From positions 310,001-374,000 of the forward strand of contig WIUZ02000011.1 in NCBI GenBank assembly GCA_015956445.1: DNA of 64,000 nucleotides. Direction: 5' to 3'. Positions 35,193 to 44,868 of this stretch are shown piece by piece. A model generated the notes under the pieces. It did not search any database. It was given only the letters and a program-made list of their open reading frames with translations, and was not told the DNA's origin. Within the stretch, counting starts at the first letter, position 1. Every line of letters begins with the position of its first letter. Source of the stretch: Thelephora terrestris (taxonomy: Eukaryota > Basidiomycota > Agaricomycetes > Thelephorales > Thelephoraceae). A program made the position numbers and the translations under genes.

Positions 35193-36102
35193 GCTCCGAG
35201 TCCGGCCTCCCTGATCCCACGTGCCACCCGATCACTTCCGTTCTCCCACCTGACTTGACTCGCCTCGCCCCCCTTGTTCATCATTGTTCGGATTCCCCCG
35301 CATCAGTCCGCCGTCCCGACTCCGGAACACGTGCCCCCCGCCCTCTTGTTGCATGTCGTCGCCGTCTCGACTGTCTCGCCGTGTTCCCCGCCTCCCGCCT
35401 GTTCCACTCCGATCCCGCCTTGACTTCTCGGTTCGATCCTCCATTTCATTGTCCCGTAGTTTCCCACGATACCTTCATTCCTCCCCCCACTCCTCCCGCC
35501 GTCTTGTTCGTCCTTCGCGCATTCTTGTTCTCCCCTCTGTTCCGCTCTTCGTTTTTGTATGACCTCCCTACGCCCTTCACGAACTTCACGATTCCCGCTC
35601 TCTCGCGACGTTTGCCTTGTTATGTTTTGTTCTCCCCTCTTCGTGCTCTACCTTCAACCACTCTCCCTACCTACTATATAAGTGTCAGTAGACAGTCCTG
35701 GTTCGAATAACGAAGTGCAGTTCCCCCTTTCCCTCTGAAGTTCAACTCAGCCTTGTGCTGTCTAAAGCCTCCAACACTCTTTGTTCCTCGCGACCAAGTT
35801 CTCTTTGAGCGCAGTGCTCGAAGAACCCTCTAGCTTTTCTCTTCCCTCATCTCGACTTCTCTCGACGTGAAGCGCAGTGCTTCTCGACCTTATCTACTCG
35901 TCTCGCGAGCACAGTGCTCTACCCCAGTCTTGAGCGCAGTGCTCAGCTCTTAGCTCCTCGTGGCAAACGCAGTGTTCACCACTTCTACTAGTTTCTTCTC
36001 GTCTCAGGTATTCTCTCGTTCTCTCGTCTCGCACTGATAGCTTCTTTCTTAGCCACCTATCCTGCCGCGACCCTCTTCGTCGTGACACTTGTCTATTGAG
36101 AC
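35193..36102. other. C/T-rich spacer with TATA box and GCGCAGTGCTC motifs
   Basis: Upstream of DUF6535 copy 2. A TATATAAG (about 35673) faces right, followed by pyrimidine-rich DNA with five near copies of the palindromic word GAGCGCAGTGCTC between 35805 and 35980. Composition and layout resemble the LTR-like block at 47330-48281. It may be an LTR edge or the promoter region of the DUF6535 gene; no ends or duplication could be defined. Confidence 0.35.
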
Positions 36103-37814
36103 CACTGGGGACAAACCCCAGTTTCCCGGCCCGGGACATCGTAAATACATTGTAAGGAAATGGAAAATGTGCCTGGCAATGACCCACCTGGTACATCATA
36201 AATACATTCAAAATGTCCAGGCCAATTTCCTTAGAGTGTTGCCAGCACAGGAAATGCTCAGTACATTCATGGTGTTCCTGGTCATGTGATCTCAGTGTTC
36301 CCATTAGGTAATCCATGGGAACATCATGAATTTTCCCAAAGAAATACCCATGATGTCCCTGAGTGGCTCATTGAAAGAAAACCCTGAGTGAACCCACAGT
36401 TTCCCAGGTCATGTGACCTTGATGTCCTGATTAGGTAATCTGAGGGTAAACCATGAATTTTCCCAAAGAAAGTAACCATGGTGTTCCTGAGTGGCTCATT
36501 CACAGTGTTCTTTCCAGTGTTCCCAGTGGTGTGATCACGGTGTTCCCAGTCAGTAAAATTCAAATTGAGCCTTAACGGTGCGCCGGAAGTGTACCAGTGT
36601 GGTATATCCTGAAAGTACTAAGGCCTTCGACCATGATGTACCAAAATTCGGTAAACCATCAGGAAACTGTGGGAACACTGAAAGGAAACCGGGGACACTG
36701 GGAACATCATAAACTCATTCAAAATGTTCCCAATTTCTCGGTTTCCTTTCAGTGTTCCCACAGTTTCCTGATGGTTTACCGAATTTTGGTACATCATGGT
36801 CGAAGGCCTTGGTACTTTCAGGATATACCACACTGGTACACTTCCGGCGCACCGTTAAGGCTCAATTTGAATTTTACTGACTGGGAACACCGTGATCACA
36901 CCACTGGGAACACTGGAAAGAACACTGTGAATGAGCCACTCACACTGGGGGCGAGGGGACCTGGAAACAAGTGATTACATGCTGAAAACATTGTGAGACC
37001 AGGTGCACTTCTCTCACAATGTTACCACTGATTATAGATGGGAAACATTTTGAATGTAAACTTAACATGTGACTGAAATGTTTCCACTGGCAATGGGTTG
37101 ATTACATTTCAGATGTAACTTTGACATGTGTTTGGGATGTATTCACCAACCCGCATTCAGTTAACATGTGACACAATTGCCTTATAAGGAAATTACGTCA
37201 CATGTTAACTGAATGCGGGTTGGTGAATACATCCCAAACACATGTCAAAGTTACATCTGAAATGTAATCAACCCATTGCCAGTGGAAACATTTCAGTCAC
37301 ATGTTAAGTTTACATTCAAAATGTTTCCCATCTATAATCAGTGGTAACATTGTGAGAGAAGTGCACCTGGTCTCACAATGTTTTCAGCATGTAATCACTT
37401 GTTTCCAGGTCCCCTCGCCCCCAGTGTCAGGAACACCATGGTTACTTTCTTTGGGAAAATTCATGGTTTACCCTCAGATTACCTAATCAGGACATCAAGG
37501 TCACATGACCTGGGAAACTGTGGGTTCACTCAGGGTTTTCTTTCAATGAGCCACTCAGGGACATCATGGGTATTTCTTTGGGAAAATTCATGATGTTCCC
37601 ATGGATTACCTAATGGGAACACTGAGATCACATGACCAGGAACACCATGAATGTACTGAGCATTTCCTGTGCTGGCAACACTCTAAGGAAATTGGCCTGG
37701 ACATTTTGAATGTATTTATGATGTACCAGGTGGGTCATTGCCAGGCACATTTTCCATTTCCTTACAATGTATTTACGATGTCCCGGGCCGGGAAACTGGG
37801 GTTTGTCCCCAGTG
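36103..37814. mobile_element. P2a: CACTG palindrome element
   Basis: Starts CACTGGGGACAAACCCCAGT and ends with the inverse, flanked by GAC (36100-36102 and 37815-37817). The arms fold at about 36717. The right arm is interrupted by P2b (36943-37426), so without P2b the element is about 1.2 kb and nearly all inverted repeat. No coding capacity beyond mirrored frames. CACTG ends with a 3-bp duplication match the CACTA superfamily. Confidence 0.88.
36943..37426. mobile_element. P2b: 484-bp CACTG palindrome nested in P2a
   Basis: Starts CACTGGGGGCGAGGGGACCT and ends with the inverse, flanked by TCA (36940-36942 and 37427-37429). The uninterrupted site is visible in the left arm of P2a, which confirms both borders. 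The fold centre is near 37185. Confidence 0.9.
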
Positions 37815-38245
37815 GACCCTACTCTATCGCCACCACTTCCTATTCCCTCCCTACTTCTCCCTACTTCTCCCTACTCCTCTCTACCTCTACCTGCTTTACC
37901 CTACCGACGTCTGCACAACCGGTCACCCACACCCTTCAGCTCCCTCTTCTTGCTACGTGTTCCCACGACTTGGCGAGACTGGGTAGTTCAGCGCGCAAAG
38001 TTTCGTCTAGCCTAGGAACGAGGTCACGCCAACCGCGGAACTGGATATCACGAGACTAACCTGTTGATTTCTGGCATTTGCAATAAGCTCAGCCTTGAAC
38101 CAGGGCACCAAGGAATTACTATCAAGCCGGATGCGTGAGTGAAAAGAGAGAGATCCACGAGGTGCGCTAAAAAGCGAGCAGATAGGCAAGCTCAGTGCGC
38201 GAAGTTAAAAGGGAACACCCAAGGAAGTGAAAAACCAGAGGCCAC
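37815..38245. other. spacer, probable continuation of the 35193-36102 block
   Basis: Removing P2a rejoins this piece with the pyrimidine-rich DNA at 36102. It contains repeated CTCCCTACTT words and no gene. It ends where a truncated Copia LTR begins. Confidence 0.35.
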
Positions 38246-38318
38246 TGTTGAGCAGGTAGAGTATAATACTATACTACTACATGGATACTCTAATCCTTAC
38301 CTGAAGGGGAGAGGCTTT
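38246..38318 (-). mobile_element. fragment of a Copia solo LTR
   Basis: The first 73 bp of the reverse-oriented Copia LTR (TGTTGAGCAGG ... GAGGCTTT), ending abruptly at the start of copy B. The rest of the LTR is not on the other side of copy B. Confidence 0.85.
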
Positions 38319-41300
38319 TGTCAGGAACATGGTATTTTTAAACTTTTTATAACACGCTCTTTCTTCGAACTCTTCTTACCATTTCTTATGTTTGAATGCT
38401 TCACGTTCCTTATCCTTCACACCAATCATTCAAAACACACACATGTGCGTACTATTCCCAGCGAATCGAAACAACATGGCTATATATGGTGCTATCCAAG
38501 TCCCATCAGAAGTCAACTCTATCTACAGCAGGCCTAAAGGTCATCAATTGTCCATCCCGGAGATCGTAGTGCTGGCCCCTCCTTGCAAGGACCTCCCCGA
38601 ACATGGCGTCACCATCTTCGGCGCTCAGCTGAACGATGAGTTCAAGCCGATAAGAAGAGATGCCTTCTAGCGGTCCGATCAGCCTCCCAGATGTCACCAA
38701 ACTGCGGAACACCTGGTCCCACATCTCCATCACCGGGTGACTGCTCGACAGCACTATCGACGTAGTTGGCAAGTGACCCTCCGTCTCCCTCGTCGGACCC
38801 CTGGGTGGGATCCTGTCTTGCGAGGCGAAGCTGGTGTCGGAGTTGGATCTCTGACTCGACCTGTTGGTATGGACGGTGGACCCGATATCGGAATCCTCGC
38901 TCCTCACCTTGACCAGATTGGTCACCATCTGACTCAACTGGTCGAGGGTAAGGATTAGCCGATGCGGTCATGCGATGGGCAGGACGGCGTCGAGAGCGTC
39001 TGCAGCGTTGCCCCTTAGTCACCGGACGTACCTTGGCAATCCTCGGAGCATCTTCGGCCCGATCAACTACCATCACCTCATCCTCGATCTTGACCAACTG
39101 ATGGATCGGCTGCAAGGCGCAGCGCCCACAGTTCTCCTTGTTGGATGCAGCCAGCGTAGAAGCCGGAGCCGGAGTCGGAACGGGAACCGCGTTCTCGATC
39201 GGAGGCGTCGCATAGGACGACGGGTTAGGTGATGGGAGTACCACCTCGTCGGCGTACTCCAACTCAAACGGAACATCGGCTGTCCCCTGACCAACCAACA
39301 CGGGCCCCTCCTTGCAGTTGCAGGTCTTGTCCTGCAAGGACTCGACCTGCGCTGTCAACACGGCCACCACATTTTCGAGTTCTTCAGTCTAGAAGAAGTC
39401 TCTCAGTCATTGCATAAACCTGCAAAGGCTGAAAGAACCTTTTCATCCCTCCTGGCCAAAGCACCCTTGATGTTGTTATCCCGAACCTTCAACCCGGCGA
39501 TCAACTCCTGATGGTTGGCGACCATTGCCTCCAACGCCTCGTTCGTTCCCTGTTGGAAGGCGGCCAAGGTCTCCTTCATCTGAAGACCCTCCGCTGACAG
39601 ACGAAGGACGTCTGCCTTCGCCTCCCTCACCTCACGCTCCAATCGTTCAACCTAGGCAGTTTGATTAGTCGAGAGTCATACTCGAATATTCAAACGGAGA
39701 ACCTACCCGGCTTTCCCCCTCTCGAACGAGTGACCATAACAACGAGGTAGACGCAGTAGCATGGCGGACGGCCCGAGGAACAGTCGCTCCGTGCTCCAAC
39801 AGGTCTTGATCATAGATCCCCCTCTGAAGGGTGTACCAGAGCTCCTTCTTGATCGGATGCTCCAGCTCCCCGAACCTACCCCTCATCTGGAAGTTCACCT
39901 TCTCTGCAATTATCGTACGAACCCAGAGCTCATCGTCCCAGGTCAACCCCACCAAATGTGGGATCGTCTCCCTGAGACATTCGGTGTCCACCTCTGACGA
40001 CCTCCAAGATCTAGAAGCCGTTAGTTTGACGTCAATGCCGAAAGAACGTAACCTCTACCTAGAGGAAGGCGTTAGTGCAAACACACGAAGCTCTAGGTCT
40101 CCCCCATACCTGGTCATCAGTGATATAGGGATTCCCTGCCGCAGTGGCGTAGGTCTTGCGAGCAGCGGCACGACGGTCGATGCGAGGGATGGTGGAGATG
40201 CCATTGGCAACTTTGTAGGTGTGGTTGTTGGGGAAAGACATGTTTTGGGTAAGATGATGGGGAAGTTGCTGGTGTTGCTGATCAAGGATGGCTTCAAGAA
40301 GACGTCCTTCTTATAGCCTAGATCGGTGATCCTTTACGTGACCTACCTTGACAAACCTCATTGGTCCGGGTCACATCAACTTCCGCCCCTGTACCATCAT
40401 CGTTGGCTTACTACATCAAGCTGACACCTCGGCCCACAGGACGGCCTTGGAAGAACTTCGTTCCGGAACGCCTAGAACGCATGCGCACTAAAAATAGGTC
40501 TCAAGACCTTGATGACCCCTTTATGACATCACGAACCCCTTTCACGACCCCTCATGACTTTACGATTACGATCAACCCTGGACCCTGATCACACGTGGAC
40601 AGTCACATCACAGTCTCCTAACCGGAGGAAGGAATCGCCGTTATTCGGAAGGAGTGCCTTAGACTCCTTTTGTTTAGCCCAGCGAACGTGGAGTAGCCGT
40701 TAGCGTGAAACGCTGGCGAATCTGTAATCCCTCATGTCCCATGAGTCTAGGCCCGACCTCCTCATGTTCGGACGTACGTTGAGGTTGCCACTAGTCCGTG
40801 ATGCTGTTACCGCCTACAGACAACAAGGGATGTTGAATGTCTCTACTCCCGAATCCAGCTGGCAGAGGCCATGTAAAGGGAGATTGACACCTGGCCCTTG
40901 GGTGAGATCCCCAGGTACGAACTTTCACGATCCCATGCCCCTCTTTCTTTTAGGACTAGTGTTATCTTTACCCCTATGTTTCATGCAGACATTTCTTATC
41001 TTTTATGCAATCCTTCACACGCTAGTAAGGCCCTTTGTCTTTATTCTCCCACGTGTCAGCTTTGTTCGCTTCCCTTACTTAGCGTTCTCACACTCCTTAT
41101 TTCCCTTTGTTCTGGCTTGATAAGGGTATATTAGGGTATTGACGTCATGGCCACTCCTTCAGTATAAGTAGCAACTGTGGCTGTATCGTAGTACCTTAGT
41201 TTTGTTACCTCAGGAAATCCTCTGCCCTTCTCAGCCCAGTTGCAGTTAAGGACAAGTCAGAGTTTCTTGTTTGATCCAAGACATCCCCATCTGCTCTCCC

Positions 41301-41615
41301 TCCTGCTCTGCGTGTCAACTGCGCCTCGTAACTATAGAACCCCAGCGTTCATATTAGAACACCTCGAGCGTCCAGTCGATCACCTGGTGGAGTCATCAAT
41401 CCTGCTGTAGAGATAAACCCTTGCGTGTTAAACCAAACGAAGTACGGTTTAGGTTGGGTTTCTCTTTAGGATTTCGACCTGACTTGTAGTGACCTCGGAC
41501 AACCTACCGGAAGAATAGAGACGTGATCGTTCTCTCACAAGCTAGTTGGACTAGTGAGTACCCTGCGGAGTCGGCTCAGTGCACTGGTAGTTGTTGGGGT
41601 AGAGTGGCCCTGACA
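38319..41615 (+). mobile_element. Giant LTR-like element, copy B (3297 bp)
   Basis: Starts TGTCAGGAAC and ends GGCCCTGACA; the same length as copy A and highly similar throughout. TATA box (TATAAGTA) at 41163, about 452 bp from the right end. There is no target duplication: the left flank is a cut Copia LTR and the right flank is the centre of a giant palindrome. This suggests deletion or recombination after insertion. Confidence 0.75.
38642..40241 (-). CDS. antisense coiled-coil protein gene inside copy B
   Basis: Minus-strand segments 40241-40059 (MSFPNNHTYKVANGIS), 39991-39665 (LTWDDELWVRTIIAEKV), 39642-39403 (MEREVREAKADVLRLSAE) and 39370-38642 (VESEIQLRHQLRLARQ). They match copy A closely with many silent-looking differences. 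Confidence 0.55.
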
Positions 41616-42121
41616 TTGGGGGACCTCCACCTGTATTTAGCCATAAGCTGGCTATCACTTGAACACACCTACTAAGCTGGACCTACCAGTTGGTAGACTT
41701 GCAAGCCAACAGGTCCATGGACTATATTCCATAAGCTGTGCCTGCCACTCAACCATATTCACCTCTCTTGTACCAGATAGTAACTTGATGACAAATAAAG
41801 CCAATCCACCTGGCTGAACCTATGACCCAGTGGACTCATTAATTCATAAGTCTATAGGTCTGTGGGCCTGTAATGTGGAGGAACACACCCAGCTGGATTC
41901 TGGGTCTGGTCAGGTAGGTAAATTTGAGTTGTTGCTGAGTTTTGGCCTGGGCAAGAGATGTTTTGTGAATGTGGTTGGTGGTAATTGAGTGGCAGGATCT
42001 TTTATGGAATACCAGTCCAAGGACCTTTTGGCTTGCAGGTCTACCAACTGGTAGGTCCAGCTTAGTAGGTGTGTTCAAGTGATAGCCAGCTTATGGCTAA
42101 ATACAGGTGGAGGTCCCCCAA
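41616..42121. repeat. P6: central palindrome of a truncated giant palindrome
   Basis: TTGGGGGACCTCCACC at 41616 is mirrored at 42106-42121. Arms are imperfect (about 0.25 kb each). Words such as CTGGACCTACCAGTTGG recall the centres of P1 and P5. What follows to the right (TTAGG array, GACTACAAACAGAA, AATCCATCAA repeats) copies the order of one arm of P1/P5, while the other arm is missing. Confidence 0.65.
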
Positions 42122-42249
42122 GGGGTATGCACTTTGCACTGCATTCCTGTAACCCATGTTACATGTTGGTGTGCTAGGCAAGGTCAAGTTTAAGTTAGGA
42201 CTTGTTTGTCATGGGTCAGCTTAGGCAAAGCTATAGTCAGGTTGGATAG

Positions 42250-42425
42250 ACCACTGCAGGTTAGGTTAGGTTGAAATGGGTAAGATTGGCTATTTCAGGT
42301 TAGGTTAGGTTAGGTTAGGTTAGGTTAGGTTAGGTTAGGTTAGGTTAGGTTAGGTTAGGTTAGGTCAGGTTGGGTTAGGTTGGGTTAGGTTGAATTGAGT
42401 TAGGTTAGGTTAGGTTGGATGATGT
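42250..42425. repeat. TTAGG tandem array
   Basis: A very regular TTAGG run (about 13 units at 42297-42364) with degenerate flanks. Equivalent in position to the arrays in the arms of P1 and P5. Confidence 0.85.
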
Positions 42426-42550
42426 TAGCTTAACCACTTTGGGTTAGTCAGGACTACAAACAGAAAAATAATGCAAGAGGTGAATGGATTCCTGATCTGG
42501 CAGTGCCTTGAGGTTAGGTTAGGATGTTGCTGTTTTCCAGAATCAATCAG

Positions 42551-42745
42551 ATATTTCCTTTTTAGGTAATCCATCAACTATTTCTCTTTTAGGCAGTCAA
42601 GCAAAATTTTCTTTTTAGGTAATCCATCAAATATTTCCTTTTAGGTAATTCATCAAATATTTCTTTTTTAGGTAATCCATCATATAGTTCCTTATTAGGT
42701 AACCTATCATATAGTTCCTTATTAGGTAATCCATTAAATATTCTT
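42551..42745. repeat. about 26-bp degenerate tandem repeat
   Basis: About eight units built on TTTCCTTTTTAGGTAATCCA followed by TCAAATA. Individual units of this type also occur in the outer arms of P1 and P5. Confidence 0.7.
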
Positions 42746-42759
42746 TTCGAGGTAATCCA

Positions 42760-43470
42760 CCGTACGGCACCATACAACCCATGGGTCATGGGCAAGGCAA
42801 ACCACCGTACGACGCCGTACGCTCCATGGGTCATGGGTAGCGCAAACCCCCGTACGGCGCCGTACGACCCATGGGTCATGGGCAGGGCATACTGTCATAC
42901 AGCGCCGTACGCCCCATGGGTCATGGGTAGAGCAAACTGTTGTACAGCACCGTACGCTCCATGGGTCATGGGTAGGGCAAACCCCCATACAGTGCCGTAC
43001 GACCCATGGGTCATGGGTAGGGCATACTGTCGTACGGCGCCGTATGCTCCATGGGTCATGGGCAGGGCATACTGTTGTACGGCGCCGTACGCTCCATGGG
43101 TCATGGGCAGAGCAAACCACCATACAGCGCCGTACGCTCCATGGGTCATGGGCAGAGCAAACCACCATACAGCGCCGTACGCTCCATGGGTCACGGGTAG
43201 GGAAAACCCCCGTACGGTGCCGTACGACCCATGGGTCATGGGTAGGGCAAACCCCCGTACGGCGCCGTACGACCCATGGGTCATGGACAGGGCATACCAC
43301 CGTATGGCGCCGTACGCCCCATGGGTCATGGGCAGTGTGGATGGCTGTCCAGCACCACCGTACGGCCCATGGGTCATGGGAAGGGCATACCACTGTATGG
43401 CATCGTACAACCCATGGGTCATGGACAGGCCATACTGTCATACAGCACCATACAACCCATGGGTCATGGG
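42760..43470. repeat. 45-bp minisatellite, about 16 units
   Basis: The unit holds the palindrome CGTACGGCGCCGTACG, then CCATGGGTCATGGG and a short spacer. Because 45 is divisible by 3, several frames are open on both strands (for example 230 codons plus, 281 codons minus), giving 15-residue repeats such as MTHGSYGAVRGFALP. No start context, intron or family supports a real protein. Confidence 0.9.
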
Positions 43471-43489
43471 GAAAAAGTAGCTGAATGGG

Positions 43490-44868
43490 CTCCTTGCCAA
43501 GCTTGATAGGGATGGTCTTCGGCGGTGTCGGGTTCGTGGGGAGTGTAGTGTTATTTCCTATACGGAAGATAACTAACACCCTTTGGTTTGCTTAGAGACT
43601 AGAGTATAGAAACCAAGCAGGCTGGTTGATTAGTCAATAAACTCGACTAACAACTCCACAGGGCAGAGCGGGGTTCCTCTTTCCGGCTCTTGGTCCTGAT
43701 GAGTTCACTGGGGATCTACTAGTAGTGTGTCCCTCAGTAATTATTCTAGGGAATCAGTAATGTTATCACTCAGGGGCTCTGTACACTCTGATTAGACACC
43801 TAACTTCACCGTGGGAATCTATGTTCTGATAGGAATGGAGTTCCTGACTCGAGGATGGGCCTTGAGGCTGTGCTTGAGGCTGTGTAATAGTCCTGTCCTT
43901 AGGCTGTACCTAAAGCTGTGTTGAGGCTGTGTCGTGAAGCTAAACCAAATAAGGAAGGTGTACGCTTACACCTGAGGCTGTGCTTGATATGTCGTAAAAG
44001 TGACAAGATATGTCGTAGAGCTTATAGAGGTATGTCAGATACCTTAAACTTGCTACAGATGACGCCTAGTGCGTCAAACAAATATAACTTCAAATAAACT
44101 TGGGATAAAATGATATGTCGTAGAATATGTCGGAGACCTTTGTGGTACCTGCTAAATCTGGCTGTTACCTAGACAAACACTCTTCTGAAGTGGAGGGCTA
44201 TCTGCCTAAAGTATCAGACTTCAGCAATACAGACACCAAAAACTCCAACGTCACAAGTGTGCTAGGCTTGATCAGTACTTCTGACTTAGTGCTTCTTCAC
44301 ACAGAGGATGAGGCTGAAAGTGGTATGTGATTACTCAAAATCACTCAACCAATCAGTCCTAAGGGGTAGGGGGTAGATGAAAAGTTGTGGGGGAAAACTA
44401 GCAAAGAGAGCCTCGGTCTAGGTGAAGACTGAGCTGTTGGAGATTCTCCCTGAGTAGTGGGTGAGCTGCTGTCCTGGTGGGGTGAACTGATTGTCCCTTA
44501 GAAGTGTGGTTGAGGTCTATATATACTAATTTACAGGAGAATGTCCCAGAACATTCCAACGCATTCCACATTATTCCATAACATTCCATCATGTTCCATG
44601 GCATTCCATCTTGTTCCTTTGGGTGACCAGTGGTCACATCTGTGACATTCCGTCGCCTTCTAGAATGTTCCATTACCTTCTAATACGTTCCAGTGTTCTC
44701 CAGTAGGCTCCAAGGAATTCCATGATTTTCCATGATTTTCCAGGCTTATCTTATCTCTTATCTTATCTATTGTCCTTATCTTATCAAATGAATAAACAAT
44801 TATCCATAAAATATTCTTGCTTGGGCTGTAAGTACACTATTAATTGTGCGAAAAATCATAAATAAATC
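43490..44868. other. unresolved 1.4-kb block before the Copia element
   Basis: No gene supported. It contains recurring TATGTCGTA and GAGGCTGTG words (43870-44120), a TATATATA box near 44516 and an imperfect CATTCCA-type repeat (44550-44660). It might be another LTR or untranslated leader, but no TG..CA borders or duplication were found. No Copia 5' LTR is present. Confidence 0.35.

Noticed and set aside
35193-35720. Overlapping plus-strand frames of up to 207 codons near 35087-35710 as a gene
   Set aside because: Composition is Pro/Ser/Arg from C/T-rich DNA, and frames overlap each other and the DUF6535 exon on the other strand, with no motif.
42760-43470. Long open frames (175-281 codons) on both strands read as a repeat protein
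   Set aside because: The frames are open only because the DNA unit is 45 bp; several frames and both strands are open at once, with no gene structure around them.
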